Assembly: GCF_018863235.1 (NCBI RefSeq)
Contig: NZ_JAHKRS010000012.1
Coordinates: 1-64,000 of the forward strand
Reading direction: 5' to 3'
Length of the DNA: 64,000 bases
DNA from: Pseudomaricurvus albidus
GTDB taxonomy: Bacteria; Pseudomonadota; Gammaproteobacteria; Pseudomonadales; Cellvibrionaceae
The position numbers were made by a program, and so were the translations under genes. The notes under the pieces are model-generated. The model saw nothing but the letters and a program-made list of their open reading frames with translations. It did no database searches and was not told where the DNA came from. Shown piece after piece: positions 10,142 to 19,276 of the stretch. Numbering within the stretch: the stretch's first letter is position 1; each line of letters starts with the position of its first letter.

Positions 10142-10203
10142 GGCTCTTATTTGATCAATTGATGGTCCAGTTAGCGACCTGTGCTGATCAATAAATAAGA
10201 GCC
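10142..10203 (+). promoter_or_regulatory. Long hairpin in the lysC leader
   Basis: GGCTCTTATTTGATCA (10142-10157) faces TGATCAATAAATAAGAGCC (10185-10203). The arms pair over most of their length with a small bulge, and an inner GGTC/GACC pair can extend the stem. It ends 25 nt before the lysC ATG and has no T tract, so it is not a simple terminator. It does not resemble the lysine riboswitch. A leader element or operator is inference. Confidence 0.45.
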
Positions 10204-10228
10204 CCTGTTACGTTGATGCAGGTTGTCG

Positions 10229-11458
10229 ATGAGCTTATTTGTACAAAAATACGGTGGTACTTCGGTCGGCACGGTTGAGCGGATTGAGTCGGTCGCTGAA
10301 AAAGTGATCAAATTCCGTGAGCAAGGCCATGATATGGTCGTTGTGGTCTCCGCAATGAGTGGTGAAACCAATCGTCTGATTGGTCTTGCGAATCAGATTC
10401 AGGAGAACCCGGACTCCCGCGAGATGGATGTGCTGGTTTCCACCGGTGAGCAGGTAACGATTGCGTTACTGTGTATGGCGCTGAAAAAGCGCGGTTATGA
10501 CGCTCGCTCCTATACTGGGACTCAGGTGAAAATTCTGACAGATAGTGCCCACACCAAGGCACGAATTCAGGATATTGATGTCTCAAATATGAGGGCAGAT
10601 CTGGATGCTGGCCGCGTGGTTGTTGTAGCTGGTTTTCAGGGCGTTGATGAGCATGGCAACATCACGACTCTGGGGCGGGGCGGCTCTGACACCACGGGTG
10701 TTGCACTGGCAGCCGCTCTGAAAGCGGACGAGTGTCAGATCTATACCGATGTTGATGGCGTATACACAACAGATCCCAGGGTTTGTGAGGGTGCTCGTCG
10801 ACTCGATAAGATTACGTTTGAAGAAATGTTGGAAATGGCGAGTCAGGGCTCTAAAGTTCTGCAAATCCGCGCCGTTGAATTTGCGGGCAAATACAATGTT
10901 CCGCTACGTGTATTGCACAGTTTCCAGGATGGTCCTGGAACCTTGATTACCCTCGATGAGGACTTTTCCGATATGGAGCAGCCTGTAGTATCCGGTATTG
11001 CTTTTAACCGTGATGAAGCAAAAGTAACAGTTGCTGGTGTTCCCGATACCCCGGGAGTTGCCGCTCGTATTTTGGCCCCAATTGGTGCGGCTAACATCGA
11101 GATCGATGTTATCGTTCAAAACGCATCAGCGGATGGTACAACCGACATTACTTTCACCGTGCATCGTAACGATCTGGAGAAAGCAAAAACAGTCTTAGGA
11201 AAAGTGTGTGCGGATGTAAATGCCCGGGAAGTTATCGCTGACGATAAGATCGCCAAGGTCTCCATCGTTGGTGTGGGTATGCGTTCTCACGCAGGTGTCG
11301 CATCAAAAATGTTTGATGCGTTGGCAGAAGACAATATCAATATTCAGATGATTACCACATCTGAAATTAAAATTGCTGTCATTATCGACGAACGCTATTT
11401 GGAACTGGCCGTACGCAGCTTGCATAAGGCCTTTGGACTGGAAGCGATCGAAAATTAA
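10229..11458 (+). CDS. lysC: Aspartate kinase
   Basis: Aspartokinase, which phosphorylates aspartate as the first step to lysine, threonine, methionine and diaminopimelate. ATG 10229 gives 409 residues beginning [14 protein letters not shown], the conserved KxGGTS nucleotide-binding motif; the TTG at 10223 is two codons upstream and less likely. The kinase domain ([20 protein letters not shown] is a family signature) is followed by two ACT domains from about residue 265 ([15 protein letters not shown], then [19 protein letters not shown]), the usual site of allosteric inhibition by lysine or threonine. A structured leader precedes it and csrA follows after 258 nt. Confidence 0.97.
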   Translation: MSLFVQKYGGTSVGTVERIESVAEKVIKFREQGHDMVVVVSAMSGETNRLIGLANQIQENPDSREMDVLVSTGEQVTIALLCMALKKRGYDARSYTGTQVKILTDSAHTKARIQDIDVSNMRADLDAGRVVVVAGFQGVDEHGNITTLGRGGSDTTGVALAAALKADECQIYTDVDGVYTTDPRVCEGARRLDKITFEEMLEMASQGSKVLQIRAVEFAGKYNVPLRVLHSFQDGPGTLITLDEDFSDMEQPVVSGIAFNRDEAKVTVAGVPDTPGVAARILAPIGAANIEIDVIVQNASADGTTDITFTVHRNDLEKAKTVLGKVCADVNAREVIADDKIAKVSIVGVGMRSHAGVASKMFDALAEDNINIQMITTSEIKIAVIIDERYLELAVRSLHKAFGLEAIEN

Positions 11459-11508
11459 GCTTTACTAAAAAGAATCTAATGGTTCGGGATGGCTATTGAG
11501 CCAATCAG

Positions 11509-11540
11509 ACACAAAACCATCATAATTTATGATGTTTTGT
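11509..11540. repeat. Inverted repeat in the lysC-csrA spacer
   Basis: CACAAAACCATCATAA faces TTATGATGTTTTGTG; about 15 pairs form with one bulged base and almost no loop. No T run follows on the plus strand. It lies 50 nt after lysC and could be an RNA-processing hairpin, a weak terminator or a remnant of a palindromic repeat. Confidence 0.5.
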
Positions 11541-11716
11541 GCTCTGAAGTGCCATTGTTGATTTTCTTTTTGGCAAAGCTGGACAATACTTACACGAACA
11601 GTGATATCGCTACATTTACAATACAAGAAGCGGTAAGGGCTAGGGTAAGACACCGACAACGGTATCACCGGTGATATTGTCCGTTGTTTTCACAGGATGC
11701 TTGAAGGAGATTTACC

Positions 11717-11905
11717 ATGTTGATTTTGACCCGCCGTATTGGCGAGACATTAATGGTCGGAGATGAGGTAACCGTTACAGTACTGGGTGTTAAAGGCAAC
11801 CAGGTACGTATCGGCGTTAATGCCCCTAAAGAAATCGCAGTGCACCGCGAAGAGATCTATCAGCGTATACAGCGTGAAAAAGAAGATCAGGAGCAGCACG
11901 ACTGA
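11717..11905 (+). CDS. csrA: Carbon storage regulator CsrA
   Basis: A 62-residue RNA-binding homodimer that represses or activates translation by binding GGA motifs in mRNA leaders. It matches the family along its whole length: [30 protein letters not shown], then the RNA-binding [16 protein letters not shown]. The ribosome site GAAGGAGA (11703-11710) itself contains GGA, and another AGGA lies at about 11694, a layout compatible with the CsrA autoregulation known in E. coli. In gammaproteobacteria CsrA controls central carbon flow, biofilm and motility. A strong hairpin terminator follows. Confidence 0.97.
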   Translation: MLILTRRIGETLMVGDEVTVTVLGVKGNQVRIGVNAPKEIAVHREEIYQRIQREKEDQEQHD

Positions 11906-11924
11906 GTCCTCTTGCAATGTATAC

Positions 11925-11958
11925 ACGAAAAAGCCCGTTCTGATACGGGCTTTTTCGT
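11925..11958 (+). terminator. csrA terminator
   Basis: A 14-bp perfect stem (ACGAAAAAGCCCGT with ACGGGCTTTTTCGT) around a 6-nt loop, with a T tract in the right arm, 19 nt after the csrA stop. Confidence 0.9.
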
Positions 11959-12055
11959 ATCTGCCGGTTGATGCCTGAGGCTGATCAACATGTGTACAAG
12001 GCGGGTGGGGTTTGCCCAGGCGTTTGTCTGTTTCCAAATTATTTGATTCCAAGTC

Positions 12056-12090
12056 TTTGATTCTCTGGCGAATATGGTATTATGCCGGCC
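12056..12090 (+). promoter_or_regulatory. Promoter of tRNA-Ser with GC-rich discriminator
   Basis: A TTTGAT/TTGATT -35-like element (12056-12062) and TATTAT (12078-12083) are separated by 15-16 nt and followed by GCCGGCC, a GC-rich discriminator of the kind found at stringently controlled stable-RNA promoters. Transcription would start near 12090. Confidence 0.5.
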
Positions 12091-12097
12091 GTGTTGC

Positions 12098-12118
12098 TGA
12101 TGAGCCCACAGCTCATCA
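12098..12118 (+). other. Hairpin in the tRNA-Ser precursor leader
   Basis: TGATGAGC and GCTCATCA form a perfect 8-bp stem around CCACA, 12 nt before the mature tRNA 5' end. It may help fold or process the precursor; this is inference. Confidence 0.45.
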
Positions 12119-12130
12119 AACAAGCAGCCT

Positions 12131-12220
12131 GGAGAAGTGGCCGAGTGGCTGAAGGCGTGCCCCTGCTAAGGGTATATATCGGAAACGGTATCGAGGGTTC
12201 GAATCCCTCCTTCTCCGCCA
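12131..12220 (+). tRNA. tRNA-Ser (anticodon GCT)
   Basis: A 90-nt class II tRNA read directly. Acceptor arms GGAGAAG and CTTCTCC are followed by encoded GCCA. The anticodon loop CTGCTAA has GCT at 12165-12167, reading AGC/AGU serine codons. A long variable arm (TATATATCGGAAACGGTATCGA region) and the T arm GGGTTCGAATCCC are present. No integrase or attachment duplication is adjacent. Confidence 0.97.
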
Positions 12221-12223
12221 TTT

Positions 12224-12265
12224 AATAAAAAAGGGCCTACCCGTAAGGGTAGGCCCTTTTTTATT
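12224..12265 (+). terminator. Terminator of tRNA-Ser
   Basis: A 19-bp perfect stem (AATAAAAAAGGGCCTACCC and its complement) around a GTAA loop, with T6 in the right arm, starting 4 nt after the tRNA CCA. Its right arm is also the start of the tandem duplication that follows. Confidence 0.9.
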
Positions 12266-12553
12266 AACCGAAGGAAAGAGAAATTTAACAATGACCCCGG
12301 TTCGATAAATCGCACTGCGATTTAGACGCCGCAGGCGCCCCGAAGGGGGGATTAACAGCCCCAAGGCTGTTAATCATCAATCCCGACCATGTTTCTCAGA
12401 TCTTTCTTTTGAAAGGGTAGGCCCTTTTTTATTAACCGAAGGAAAGAGAGGTTTAACAATACCCCGGTTCGATAAATCGCACTGCGATTTAGACGCCGCA
12501 GGCGCCCCGAAGTGGGGATTAACAGCCCCAAGGCTGTTAATCATCAATCCTGA
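12245..12553. repeat. Tandem duplication of about 142 bp after tRNA-Ser
   Basis: Copy 1 (12245-12386) and copy 2 (12413-12553) are nearly identical, differing at a handful of bases, and are separated by 26 nt. Each begins with AAGGGTAGGCCCTTTTTTATT, the right arm of the tRNA terminator, so copy 2 holds only half of that terminator. Each copy then has TAAATCGCACTGCGATTTA (a near-perfect palindrome), a GGCGCC element and TTAACAGCCCCAAGGCTGTTAA (9-bp stem, CCAA loop). No credible ORF is present. This explains the 363-nt gap before the LOG-like gene. Confidence 0.9.
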
Positions 12554-12583
12554 CACTAAGCCAATTGGCGGGCTCTGGAAGGG

Positions 12584-13462
12584 CTAATCTGAAAACCAGT
12601 GCTTTTCCAGAATATCCCAGGCCTGCTCGGCATTATCCACCAGATGAAAGAGTTCGAGGTCCTGTTCGTCGATGGCTCCCTGTTCAACTAAAAATTCAAA
12701 ATTGATTAGTTGAGTCCAGTATTCGCGCCCCATTAAAATGACGGGTACCGGTTGGATTTTATGAGTCTGAATCAAAGTCAGGGTGTCAAAGAGTTCATCC
12801 AGCGTACCAAAGCCACCGGGGCAGCTGATTAATGCTCTGGCTCGCTTTAAAAAGTGCATTTTCCGTATGGCAAAATAGTGAAACTGGAAGCACAGTCCGG
12901 GTGTGACATAGGGGTTTGGTTTTTGCTCATAGGGCAGCACAATATTCAGGCCTATACTTTTGCCGCCGGCATCTGCAGCTCCCCGGTTGGCAGCTTCCAT
13001 AATACCTGGGCCTCCGCCGGTTACGATCACAAAGTCCTTTCCGCCACAGGCCTGTGACGCCTGCGTGATCTGATGTGAAAGCTTTCTGGCTTCGTCATAA
13101 AATTGACTGTTTTTCAATCTGTTTTGGGCAATTCGGTGTTTCTTGATCAGTTGAGGATTATCAGGCTCCAATGACAATGTTTGTTCGGCTTCTTTAAGTT
13201 GTAGCTGTGACTCATGATGTTCCTGAAAGCGTGCTCCGCCAAAAATGACTGCGGTGGAATTGATATCCAGTTCTTCCTGTATCAAATCAGGTTTCAACCA
13301 CTCCAGTTGCAGACGCACTGCCCGTAGATCATCCCGGTGGAGAAAGTCCGGATCACTGTAAGCCAGACGGTAGGAGTTACTGTGGGGCGGTGTGCGTTCA
13401 GCCGCCACAGCGTCGTCTGCTGCACTGGGGAAAATACAGCTCGTTGGTTTGGGGTCTTTCAT
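12584..13462 (-). CDS. LOG family (TIGR00730-like) Rossmann-fold protein
   Basis: A 292-residue protein with the lysine-decarboxylase-like/LOG fold. The signature PGGFGTLDE and the upstream VTGGGPGIMEAANRGAADAG are intact. LOG enzymes cleave nucleoside 5'-monophosphates at the N-glycosidic bond (cytokinin activation in plants, nucleotide hydrolysis in PpnN-type proteins). The roughly 80-residue N-terminal extension makes it longer than short LOG proteins, so which subgroup and substrate it has is open. It lies 49 nt after the beta-CASP gene and is probably the last gene of the phosphoketolase operon. Confidence 0.8.
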   Translation of the reverse strand: MKDPKPTSCIFPSAADDAVAAERTPPHSNSYRLAYSDPDFLHRDDLRAVRLQLEWLKPDLIQEELDINSTAVIFGGARFQEHHESQLQLKEAEQTLSLEPDNPQLIKKHRIAQNRLKNSQFYDEARKLSHQITQASQACGGKDFVIVTGGGPGIMEAANRGAADAGGKSIGLNIVLPYEQKPNPYVTPGLCFQFHYFAIRKMHFLKRARALISCPGGFGTLDELFDTLTLIQTHKIQPVPVILMGREYWTQLINFEFLVEQGAIDEQDLELFHLVDNAEQAWDILEKHWFSD

Positions 13463-13512
13463 AATGTTTGGATTACCCGGAAATTGGAAAAAATAGGGGG
13501 TGACTGACGGGA

Positions 13513-14916
13513 TTAGAGCTCAATGGTCTGATTGAGCACAGGTATTTCTGCGTTCCAGCCGTGTTTGCTCAGTGCCGATTGTAATGCGGATTTGGCTTCT
13601 TGTTCTCCATGAACCAGATATAGCTTTGGTTGTTTCGGTTTTAGGGAACTCAGCCAATTGATCAGTTGGGATTGACTGGCATGGGCAGAAAACCCACCCA
13701 TCGTATGAATTGAAGCCTTCACCGCGATCTCTTCACCGCCGATTTTATAGGTACTGGCACCATCGACCAAGGCCCGGCCAGGTGTGCCTATAGCCTGGAA
13801 GCCGACAAAAATAACGTGAGACTGCTTTCTCCACAGGTTATGTTTTAAATGGTGTCTGATACGTCCGCCATTACACATGCCGCTGCCAGCGATAATGATT
13901 GCGCCGCTCTCAATTTTGTTAAGCTGCATGGATTCTGCGGTCGTGGTGGAATATCGCAGTATGGGTAAAAATGTATGCAGGCTACTTTGACTGGCTTGAT
14001 GCTTGATCAGCGCTTTGTCTTCGGTGTTGTAGACGTCCTGATAGCGGTGATAAATTTCTGTCACTGCGATCGCCATAGGGCTGTCAAGATAGACAACCTG
14101 ATGCTTTAACTTGCCCTTCTGGTAGAGTTCGCCCAGGCGAAAGATGATTTCCTGAGTTCGTCCAACCGCGAATGAGGGAATTAAAATATTGCCTCCATTG
14201 CTCGATGCATTTTCTATGACTGTTTCAAACTCTTCCAGAGTATCTTCCATCGTACGGTGTTCTCGGTCCCCGTAAGTGGATTCCATCAAAACGATGTCAG
14301 CGTCACTTACTGATTGAGGGTCACGTAACAAGGCAGCCTGTGAGTTACCCAGATCCCCTGAAAATACCAGCTTTTTCTTCTCACCTGATTGAGAGATAAA
14401 TACTTCTACAATGGACGAGCCGAGAATGTGCCCTGCATCGAGAAAGTTGATCTCAACACCGTCTGCAATCTCAAATCTTTGATTATAGGGTTTCCCTTTG
14501 CAAAAGGTTAACGTCTCCGCGACATCTTCTTGTGTGTACAATGGAGAGATATCTTCTTTACCTGCTCTCCGCCGATGTTTGTTTTCCCATTCGGCATCTC
14601 TTTCCTGCAGCGAGGCAGCATCATTAAGCAGGACGTCAATTAATTCCTGAGTGGGATAAGTCATGTAAATGGGGCCGGTATAACCTTGTGCTATCAGCAG
14701 AGGCAGCCGTCCGGAATGATCCAGGTGGGCGTGGGACAACACAACAGCATCTATCCCCACAGGTGCGAAGGGAAGGGGTTTAAGGTTGGCTTCCTCTTCC
14801 TGTCTGCGTCCCTGAAATAATCCGCAATCGAGGAGTATGCATGTGTCGTTGACTGTTAAAAGATACGACGAGCCGGTGACGCCTTCAACTGCGCCCAAAA
14901 AAGTTAATGTGGCCAT
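13513..14916 (-). CDS. MBL-fold/beta-CASP metallo-hydrolase
   Basis: A 467-residue YSH1/CPSF73-like protein (COG1236 type). The metal motif HAHLDH is at residues 62-67, the second metal region at DAGHILGSS, and the beta-CASP and RMMBL portions follow (SGMCNGGRIRHHL, HTMGGFSAHASQ, LVHGEQEA). Family members are mostly RNA-processing nucleases, although some bacterial ones lack a proven substrate. GGAGG precedes the ATG by 5 nt and overlaps the end of the Na/Pi transporter gene (10 nt gap), a strong sign of cotranscription and possible coupling. Confidence 0.88.
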   Translation of the reverse strand: MATLTFLGAVEGVTGSSYLLTVNDTCILLDCGLFQGRRQEEEANLKPLPFAPVGIDAVVLSHAHLDHSGRLPLLIAQGYTGPIYMTYPTQELIDVLLNDAASLQERDAEWENKHRRRAGKEDISPLYTQEDVAETLTFCKGKPYNQRFEIADGVEINFLDAGHILGSSIVEVFISQSGEKKKLVFSGDLGNSQAALLRDPQSVSDADIVLMESTYGDREHRTMEDTLEEFETVIENASSNGGNILIPSFAVGRTQEIIFRLGELYQKGKLKHQVVYLDSPMAIAVTEIYHRYQDVYNTEDKALIKHQASQSSLHTFLPILRYSTTTAESMQLNKIESGAIIIAGSGMCNGGRIRHHLKHNLWRKQSHVIFVGFQAIGTPGRALVDGASTYKIGGEEIAVKASIHTMGGFSAHASQSQLINWLSSLKPKQPKLYLVHGEQEAKSALQSALSKHGWNAEIPVLNQTIEL

Positions 14917-14927
14917 TTTTCCTCCTG

Positions 14928-16700
14928 TTATTTTGCTTCTTCAAGACTGCGAGTTTCATGAGTATCACCGTCGTCATGCGCAAGGCTGTCAATACTGGAA
15001 GACAGGTCTTCGATTGCGGTCAGATGTTGGTGCGTGGTTCCCGAATCACGGTACAAACGGCGCAAGTTGTTGGTTGCTTTGCGCCACTGCTTGCTGATTG
15101 TCAGCAAGTTTTCAGATCTCTCGATCAACTCAAGCATTTTATCAATGGATATGTGATTCTGGGTTCCGGCTAAAAGCAACCGTGCTTTGGTCTCGTTGTG
15201 TAATGTGTGTACTTTTTTAAATTCAATGGTGATGTTGTCAGACGCATGATCTTCTTCAGCCTGATCCGGGTTACCGTTTTGATAGGGTGTTTCTCCATCT
15301 GGGAGATAGTCCTGCTGAATATAGTGAGATGCAGCTTTCAGGAATGTTTCCATATTGGTTTTTACTTCCTGATCTTCCAGATCCATTTGTAATGTGCGCA
15401 AATCAGGGAGTCCTGCGGACAGTGTGGTACAGGATAACAGGTACTGGTTAATCCTCAGGAGGGTGGCTAGTTGAGAAATGGTTTCGTCGGACAGTGAACG
15501 TCGTTCCAGACTCACCGTAAAACGAGCAACCTCGGCCAGAAGGCTTTGTATGTTATTGATTTCGGCATGGTGATCCTGATCTGTCATCGGCGTTGACGAG
15601 AGAGCCTGGGCAATGAGCGCCTGGACACGTCGGCTGACATCAATCAATTCCAAAGTGATGGCATTTACCGCCAGAACAGGGGTTTTGGCGATAGATTTAT
15701 CCAGGTATTTTGGAAGCATTTGTTTCTGTTGTCGGCTGATAAAGCGGCGCTCCAAAAAATCGGCCAGGCGATTATTAAGGGGGTAAACCATGATGACGCC
15801 AATCACATTGAATGCAGTATGAAATAACGCGAGAGTCACGCTCGGTATCGTCGATAACCCCAGGAAGTGGCTTAGCCCTTTAATAACTAAAAACATCAGG
15901 GGCAGGATGAAAAGCGCAACTACTCCTGTTCCCACATTGAAAATCACTTGAGCGAGGGCCACGCGTTTTGCGTGAGAGGTGGCGCCTATTGTCGCAATAG
16001 CTGCTGTTGACGTGGTGCCCACATTAGCGCCAATGATCATCGCTGCTGCCGCGTAAAGACCCACGATGCCGGACGTTGCCGCGGTAATGGTTAAAGCTAT
16101 GGAGGCACTGGAGGATTGTGTGAGTACGGTCAGGGCAATTCCGATGAGCAGGAACATGGCGATGCCTGATAAGCCCTCAGCGGTAAATTGTGAGATATCA
16201 AAGGTTAAGATTATTCCTTCAAATGCGGCTTTTAAAACGTCAATTCCTATAAAAAATAACCCGAATCCCACAATGGCCAAACCAAAGGATGCGGCCTGCC
16301 CATCTTGCCGAATGAGTTTGATCAACATGCCAATGCCGATCAGGGGTAAGGCGAAAGCGGGTATATTCAGGTTAAAGCCCAAAATGGCTACCAGCCAGGC
16401 AGTTATGGTCGTTCCGATATTAGACCCGTAAATAATACCCAGGGCCTGGCGCATATTGAGCAGGCCGGCATTAACGAAGCCTATTGCCGCAACGGTAACA
16501 GCGCTGGAAGATTGCACAATTGCCGTCATGAAGAAGCCAGACGCAATTCCTTTCAAAGGGGTATTGGTCCAGTTTGCCAGTATTGTCCTAAGGGATTTAC
16601 CGGCGGCTTGTTTCAGCCCATCGGTAATCATACTGACGGCTAATAAAAAAAGCCCCAAACCGCCAAGTGCTGCTCCCAGAGTTGTAATGGTGTCACTCAC
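14928..16700 (-). CDS. Na/Pi cotransporter family protein
   Basis: A 590-residue inner-membrane sodium-phosphate cotransporter (NptA/YjbB type). Two inverted transport repeats each carry the QSSSA motif (IVQSSSAVTVAAIGF near residue 60 and LTQSSSASIALTI near residue 195), with many hydrophobic helices up to about residue 310. The cytoplasmic C-terminal third is helical and PhoU-like. The start is GTG at 16700 with GAGGT 5 nt upstream. It sits 48 nt downstream of the phosphoketolase gene, whose reaction consumes inorganic phosphate, so supplying or balancing phosphate is a reasonable inference. Confidence 0.9.
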   Translation of the reverse strand: MSDTITTLGAALGGLGLFLLAVSMITDGLKQAAGKSLRTILANWTNTPLKGIASGFFMTAIVQSSSAVTVAAIGFVNAGLLNMRQALGIIYGSNIGTTITAWLVAILGFNLNIPAFALPLIGIGMLIKLIRQDGQAASFGLAIVGFGLFFIGIDVLKAAFEGIILTFDISQFTAEGLSGIAMFLLIGIALTVLTQSSSASIALTITAATSGIVGLYAAAAMIIGANVGTTSTAAIATIGATSHAKRVALAQVIFNVGTGVVALFILPLMFLVIKGLSHFLGLSTIPSVTLALFHTAFNVIGVIMVYPLNNRLADFLERRFISRQQKQMLPKYLDKSIAKTPVLAVNAITLELIDVSRRVQALIAQALSSTPMTDQDHHAEINNIQSLLAEVARFTVSLERRSLSDETISQLATLLRINQYLLSCTTLSAGLPDLRTLQMDLEDQEVKTNMETFLKAASHYIQQDYLPDGETPYQNGNPDQAEEDHASDNITIEFKKVHTLHNETKARLLLAGTQNHISIDKMLELIERSENLLTISKQWRKATNNLRRLYRDSGTTHQHLTAIEDLSSSIDSLAHDDGDTHETRSLEEAK

Positions 16701-16748
16701 AGGTGACCTCGGACCTGTCTGGAAAGGTGTAAATCATGGATGGTTATA

Positions 16749-19133
16749 TCACTCATGTGTCCAAACCCAGTTATCTTCTTCCGGCAAATCAACACCATAT
16801 TGATGAGCGTACTGCTGACACTCCAGTTGACGATCACGGAAAGCCTGTTTTGCATGAGAGCCGCGAATCTGTAGGTGAGGGACCCTGTCTATGACTTCAA
16901 TTGCCAGGCTGAAGCGGTCGATTTCATTCACAATAGCGAGTTCCAGTGGCGTGTTGATGTTGCCGTGTTCCCGGTAGCCCCTGACGTGCAAATTGCGATG
17001 ATTGGTTCTGCGGTAGGCCAGTCTGTGGATGAGCCAGGGGTAGCCGTGAAAATTAAAAATGATGGGTTTATCCCGGGTGAACAAACCATCAAAATCCTGA
17101 TCCGAGAGTCCGTGCTCATGTTCGGGATCAAGGCGCAGCAAATCCACCACATTGACAAAACGCACCTTTAAATCCGGAAAGTGTCTGCGTAGCAAGTCAG
17201 TCGCGGCCAGAGCTTCTTTGGTGGGGATATCACCGCATCCTACGATCACCACGTCGGGTTCCTTTCCCTCATCGTTACTGGCCCAGGTCCAAATTCCCAA
17301 TCCTTTGGTGCAGTGTTTTATGGCATCGTCCATCGGTAAATATTGAATGTGTTCCTGTTTATCACAGACCATGACATTGATGTAGTTGTGACTGCGTAAA
17401 CAATGGTCGGCGGTGGAAAGCAAACAATTAACATCGGGTGGCAGATAGATACGGGTCACAGAAGGACTTTTATTCACCACCAGATCGAGAAAGCCGGGAT
17501 CCTGATGCGTAAAGCCATTGTGATCCTGTCGCCAGACAGTAGATGTAATCAGTAGATTGAGTGAGGCAATGGGTAATCGCCAGGGCAATTGTTTGGCTAT
17601 GGCCAGCCACTTGGCGTGCTGGTTAAACATGGAATCAATGACGTGGACGAAAGCTTCATAGGTTGCGAAGAAACCGTGACGTCCGGTTAACAGATAGCCT
17701 TCCAGCCAGCCTTCCAGAGTATGTTCCGATAGCATTTCCAATACCCGTCCATCTCGGGACAGTTGCCCACCATTTTCATCTTCAGGCAAATACTCTGCCA
17801 GCCATAATTTTTTACTGACATCAAAGATGGCATCCAGTTTGTTTGAGGTGGTCTCATCGGGTCCGAAAACGCGAAAATTCTCAGGATTCTTGAGCATGAT
17901 GTCCCGCAGCATTGCGCCGAGAGGTTTTGTATTGAATGCCCGGCTCCTGGCGGGTTGCGAAACATTAGCAGAGTAATTCTTAAAGTCAGGAATTCTGAGT
18001 TCACGTTTTAAGAAACCACCATTGGTGTGTGGGCTCGCGCTCATCCGTTTTGGCCCGCTAGGTGCGGCATCCCTGATGTGGGGTTGTAACCGGCCTTCAG
18101 AATCAAACAGATCTTGCGGGCAATAACTTCGCAACCAGTTTTCCAGCATCTGGAACTGTTCATCACTCTGGTGAACACCGGGTAAAGGCACTTGGTGAGC
18201 CCGCCAAAACCCTTCAATTTTGTTGCCGGCAAGGACTTCAGGGCCAGTCCATCCTTTGGGTGAGCGCAGAATAATCATTGGCCAGATGATGCGTTGGGCT
18301 ATGCCGCTGCTGCGTGCCTGTTGCTGTTGTGCTCGTATGTCTTTCAGGCAGGCCTCCAGAGTGGTGGCCATTGCCTCATGCATGGCTTGTGCTTCGTGGC
18401 CTTCTACAAAATAGGGTTTCCAGCCGTACCCGCGAAAGAGAGAAGCCAGCTCGTCGTGTGGAATTCGGGAAAGAAGGGTGGGGTTATTGATCTTGTAACC
18501 GTTCAGGTGAAGTACTGGCAGCACGGCCCCGTCACGCAAAGGGTTGAGGAATTTATTGGAGTGCCAGGCAGTCGCCAGTGGACCGGTTTCCGCTTCACCG
18601 TCACCGACAACAACGGTGACGATCAAGTCTGGGTTGTCAAAAGCGGCTCCAAAGGCGTGGGAGAGGCTGTAGCCCAGCTCGCCGCCTTCATGTATCGAAC
18701 CGGGCAGTTCGGGTGTGCAGTGACTGCCGATACCACCGGGAAAGGAGAAGCGCCTGAACAGGTGGCTCATCCCCTCAGCGTCCTGGCTGACCTCCGGATA
18801 GATTTCGGAGTAAGTCCCTTCAAGGTACACTGGAGCTAATACACCGGGGGCGCCATGCCCTGGGCCTGCCAGAAATATAGCGTCAATATCAAACTGATTG
18901 ATAAGCCGATTCATATGGGTGTAGATAAATGACAACCCGGGGCTGGACCCCCAGTGGCCTAAAAGCCGTTGTTTAAGGTCAGATTTTTCCAGTGGGCGGT
19001 TGAGTAATGGATTGTCACGCAGGTAAATCATACCTGCGGCTAGGTAATTACAGGCTCGCCAGAAGGCGTCGATTTGAGAAAGCTCTGATTCGTTCAGAGT
19101 CTTGTCTGTCTTTGCTGGATGGTCATCCGTCAT
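16749..19133 (-). CDS. Phosphoketolase (Xfp type)
   Basis: A 794-residue thiamine-diphosphate enzyme that splits xylulose-5-phosphate (and often fructose-6-phosphate) with inorganic phosphate into acetyl phosphate plus glyceraldehyde-3-phosphate or erythrose-4-phosphate. Family signatures are intact: GPGHGAPG at 90-97, FPGGIGSH at 131-138, the ThDP motif GDGEAE at 177-182, and the C-terminal [10 protein letters not shown]. Length is normal. It is the first gene of a minus-strand run with the phosphate transporter, beta-CASP and LOG genes. No acetate kinase gene is next to it, so the fate of acetyl phosphate is not shown here. Confidence 0.95.
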   Translation of the reverse strand: MTDDHPAKTDKTLNESELSQIDAFWRACNYLAAGMIYLRDNPLLNRPLEKSDLKQRLLGHWGSSPGLSFIYTHMNRLINQFDIDAIFLAGPGHGAPGVLAPVYLEGTYSEIYPEVSQDAEGMSHLFRRFSFPGGIGSHCTPELPGSIHEGGELGYSLSHAFGAAFDNPDLIVTVVVGDGEAETGPLATAWHSNKFLNPLRDGAVLPVLHLNGYKINNPTLLSRIPHDELASLFRGYGWKPYFVEGHEAQAMHEAMATTLEACLKDIRAQQQQARSSGIAQRIIWPMIILRSPKGWTGPEVLAGNKIEGFWRAHQVPLPGVHQSDEQFQMLENWLRSYCPQDLFDSEGRLQPHIRDAAPSGPKRMSASPHTNGGFLKRELRIPDFKNYSANVSQPARSRAFNTKPLGAMLRDIMLKNPENFRVFGPDETTSNKLDAIFDVSKKLWLAEYLPEDENGGQLSRDGRVLEMLSEHTLEGWLEGYLLTGRHGFFATYEAFVHVIDSMFNQHAKWLAIAKQLPWRLPIASLNLLITSTVWRQDHNGFTHQDPGFLDLVVNKSPSVTRIYLPPDVNCLLSTADHCLRSHNYINVMVCDKQEHIQYLPMDDAIKHCTKGLGIWTWASNDEGKEPDVVIVGCGDIPTKEALAATDLLRRHFPDLKVRFVNVVDLLRLDPEHEHGLSDQDFDGLFTRDKPIIFNFHGYPWLIHRLAYRRTNHRNLHVRGYREHGNINTPLELAIVNEIDRFSLAIEVIDRVPHLQIRGSHAKQAFRDRQLECQQYAHQYGVDLPEEDNWVWTHE

Positions 19134-19276
19134 GAATTACCCACTGCTCATTATTTAAGCCGCCCCTTCGAATAGTGGCGCGGAGGATTAAACGTAATGA
19201 GATGAGTATAGACCTATTGGTGAGATTGCCGGGCTGGTAACAGGCCTGGTGTTGAGGCAAGAGAGGTGATCTGGCG

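Noticed and set aside
10025-10228. Lysine riboswitch before lysC
   Set aside because: The leader forms one long hairpin, but the multi-helix junction and conserved core of the lysine riboswitch are not recognisable.
12039-12364. Minus-strand frames of 60 and 82 residues across tRNA-Ser
   Set aside because: They are antisense to the tRNA and its terminator. Such frames containing RRRDSNPRY or EKEGFEPS strings are a well-known annotation artefact at serine tRNA genes.
12131-12583. tRNA-associated integration site or genomic island
   Set aside because: The tRNA has a direct neighbour duplication, but no integrase, no repeat of the tRNA 3' end and no cargo genes of island type are present in the window.
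18294-18839. 181-residue plus-strand frame inside the phosphoketolase gene
   Set aside because: Antisense to the conserved ThDP region of phosphoketolase; no domain seen.
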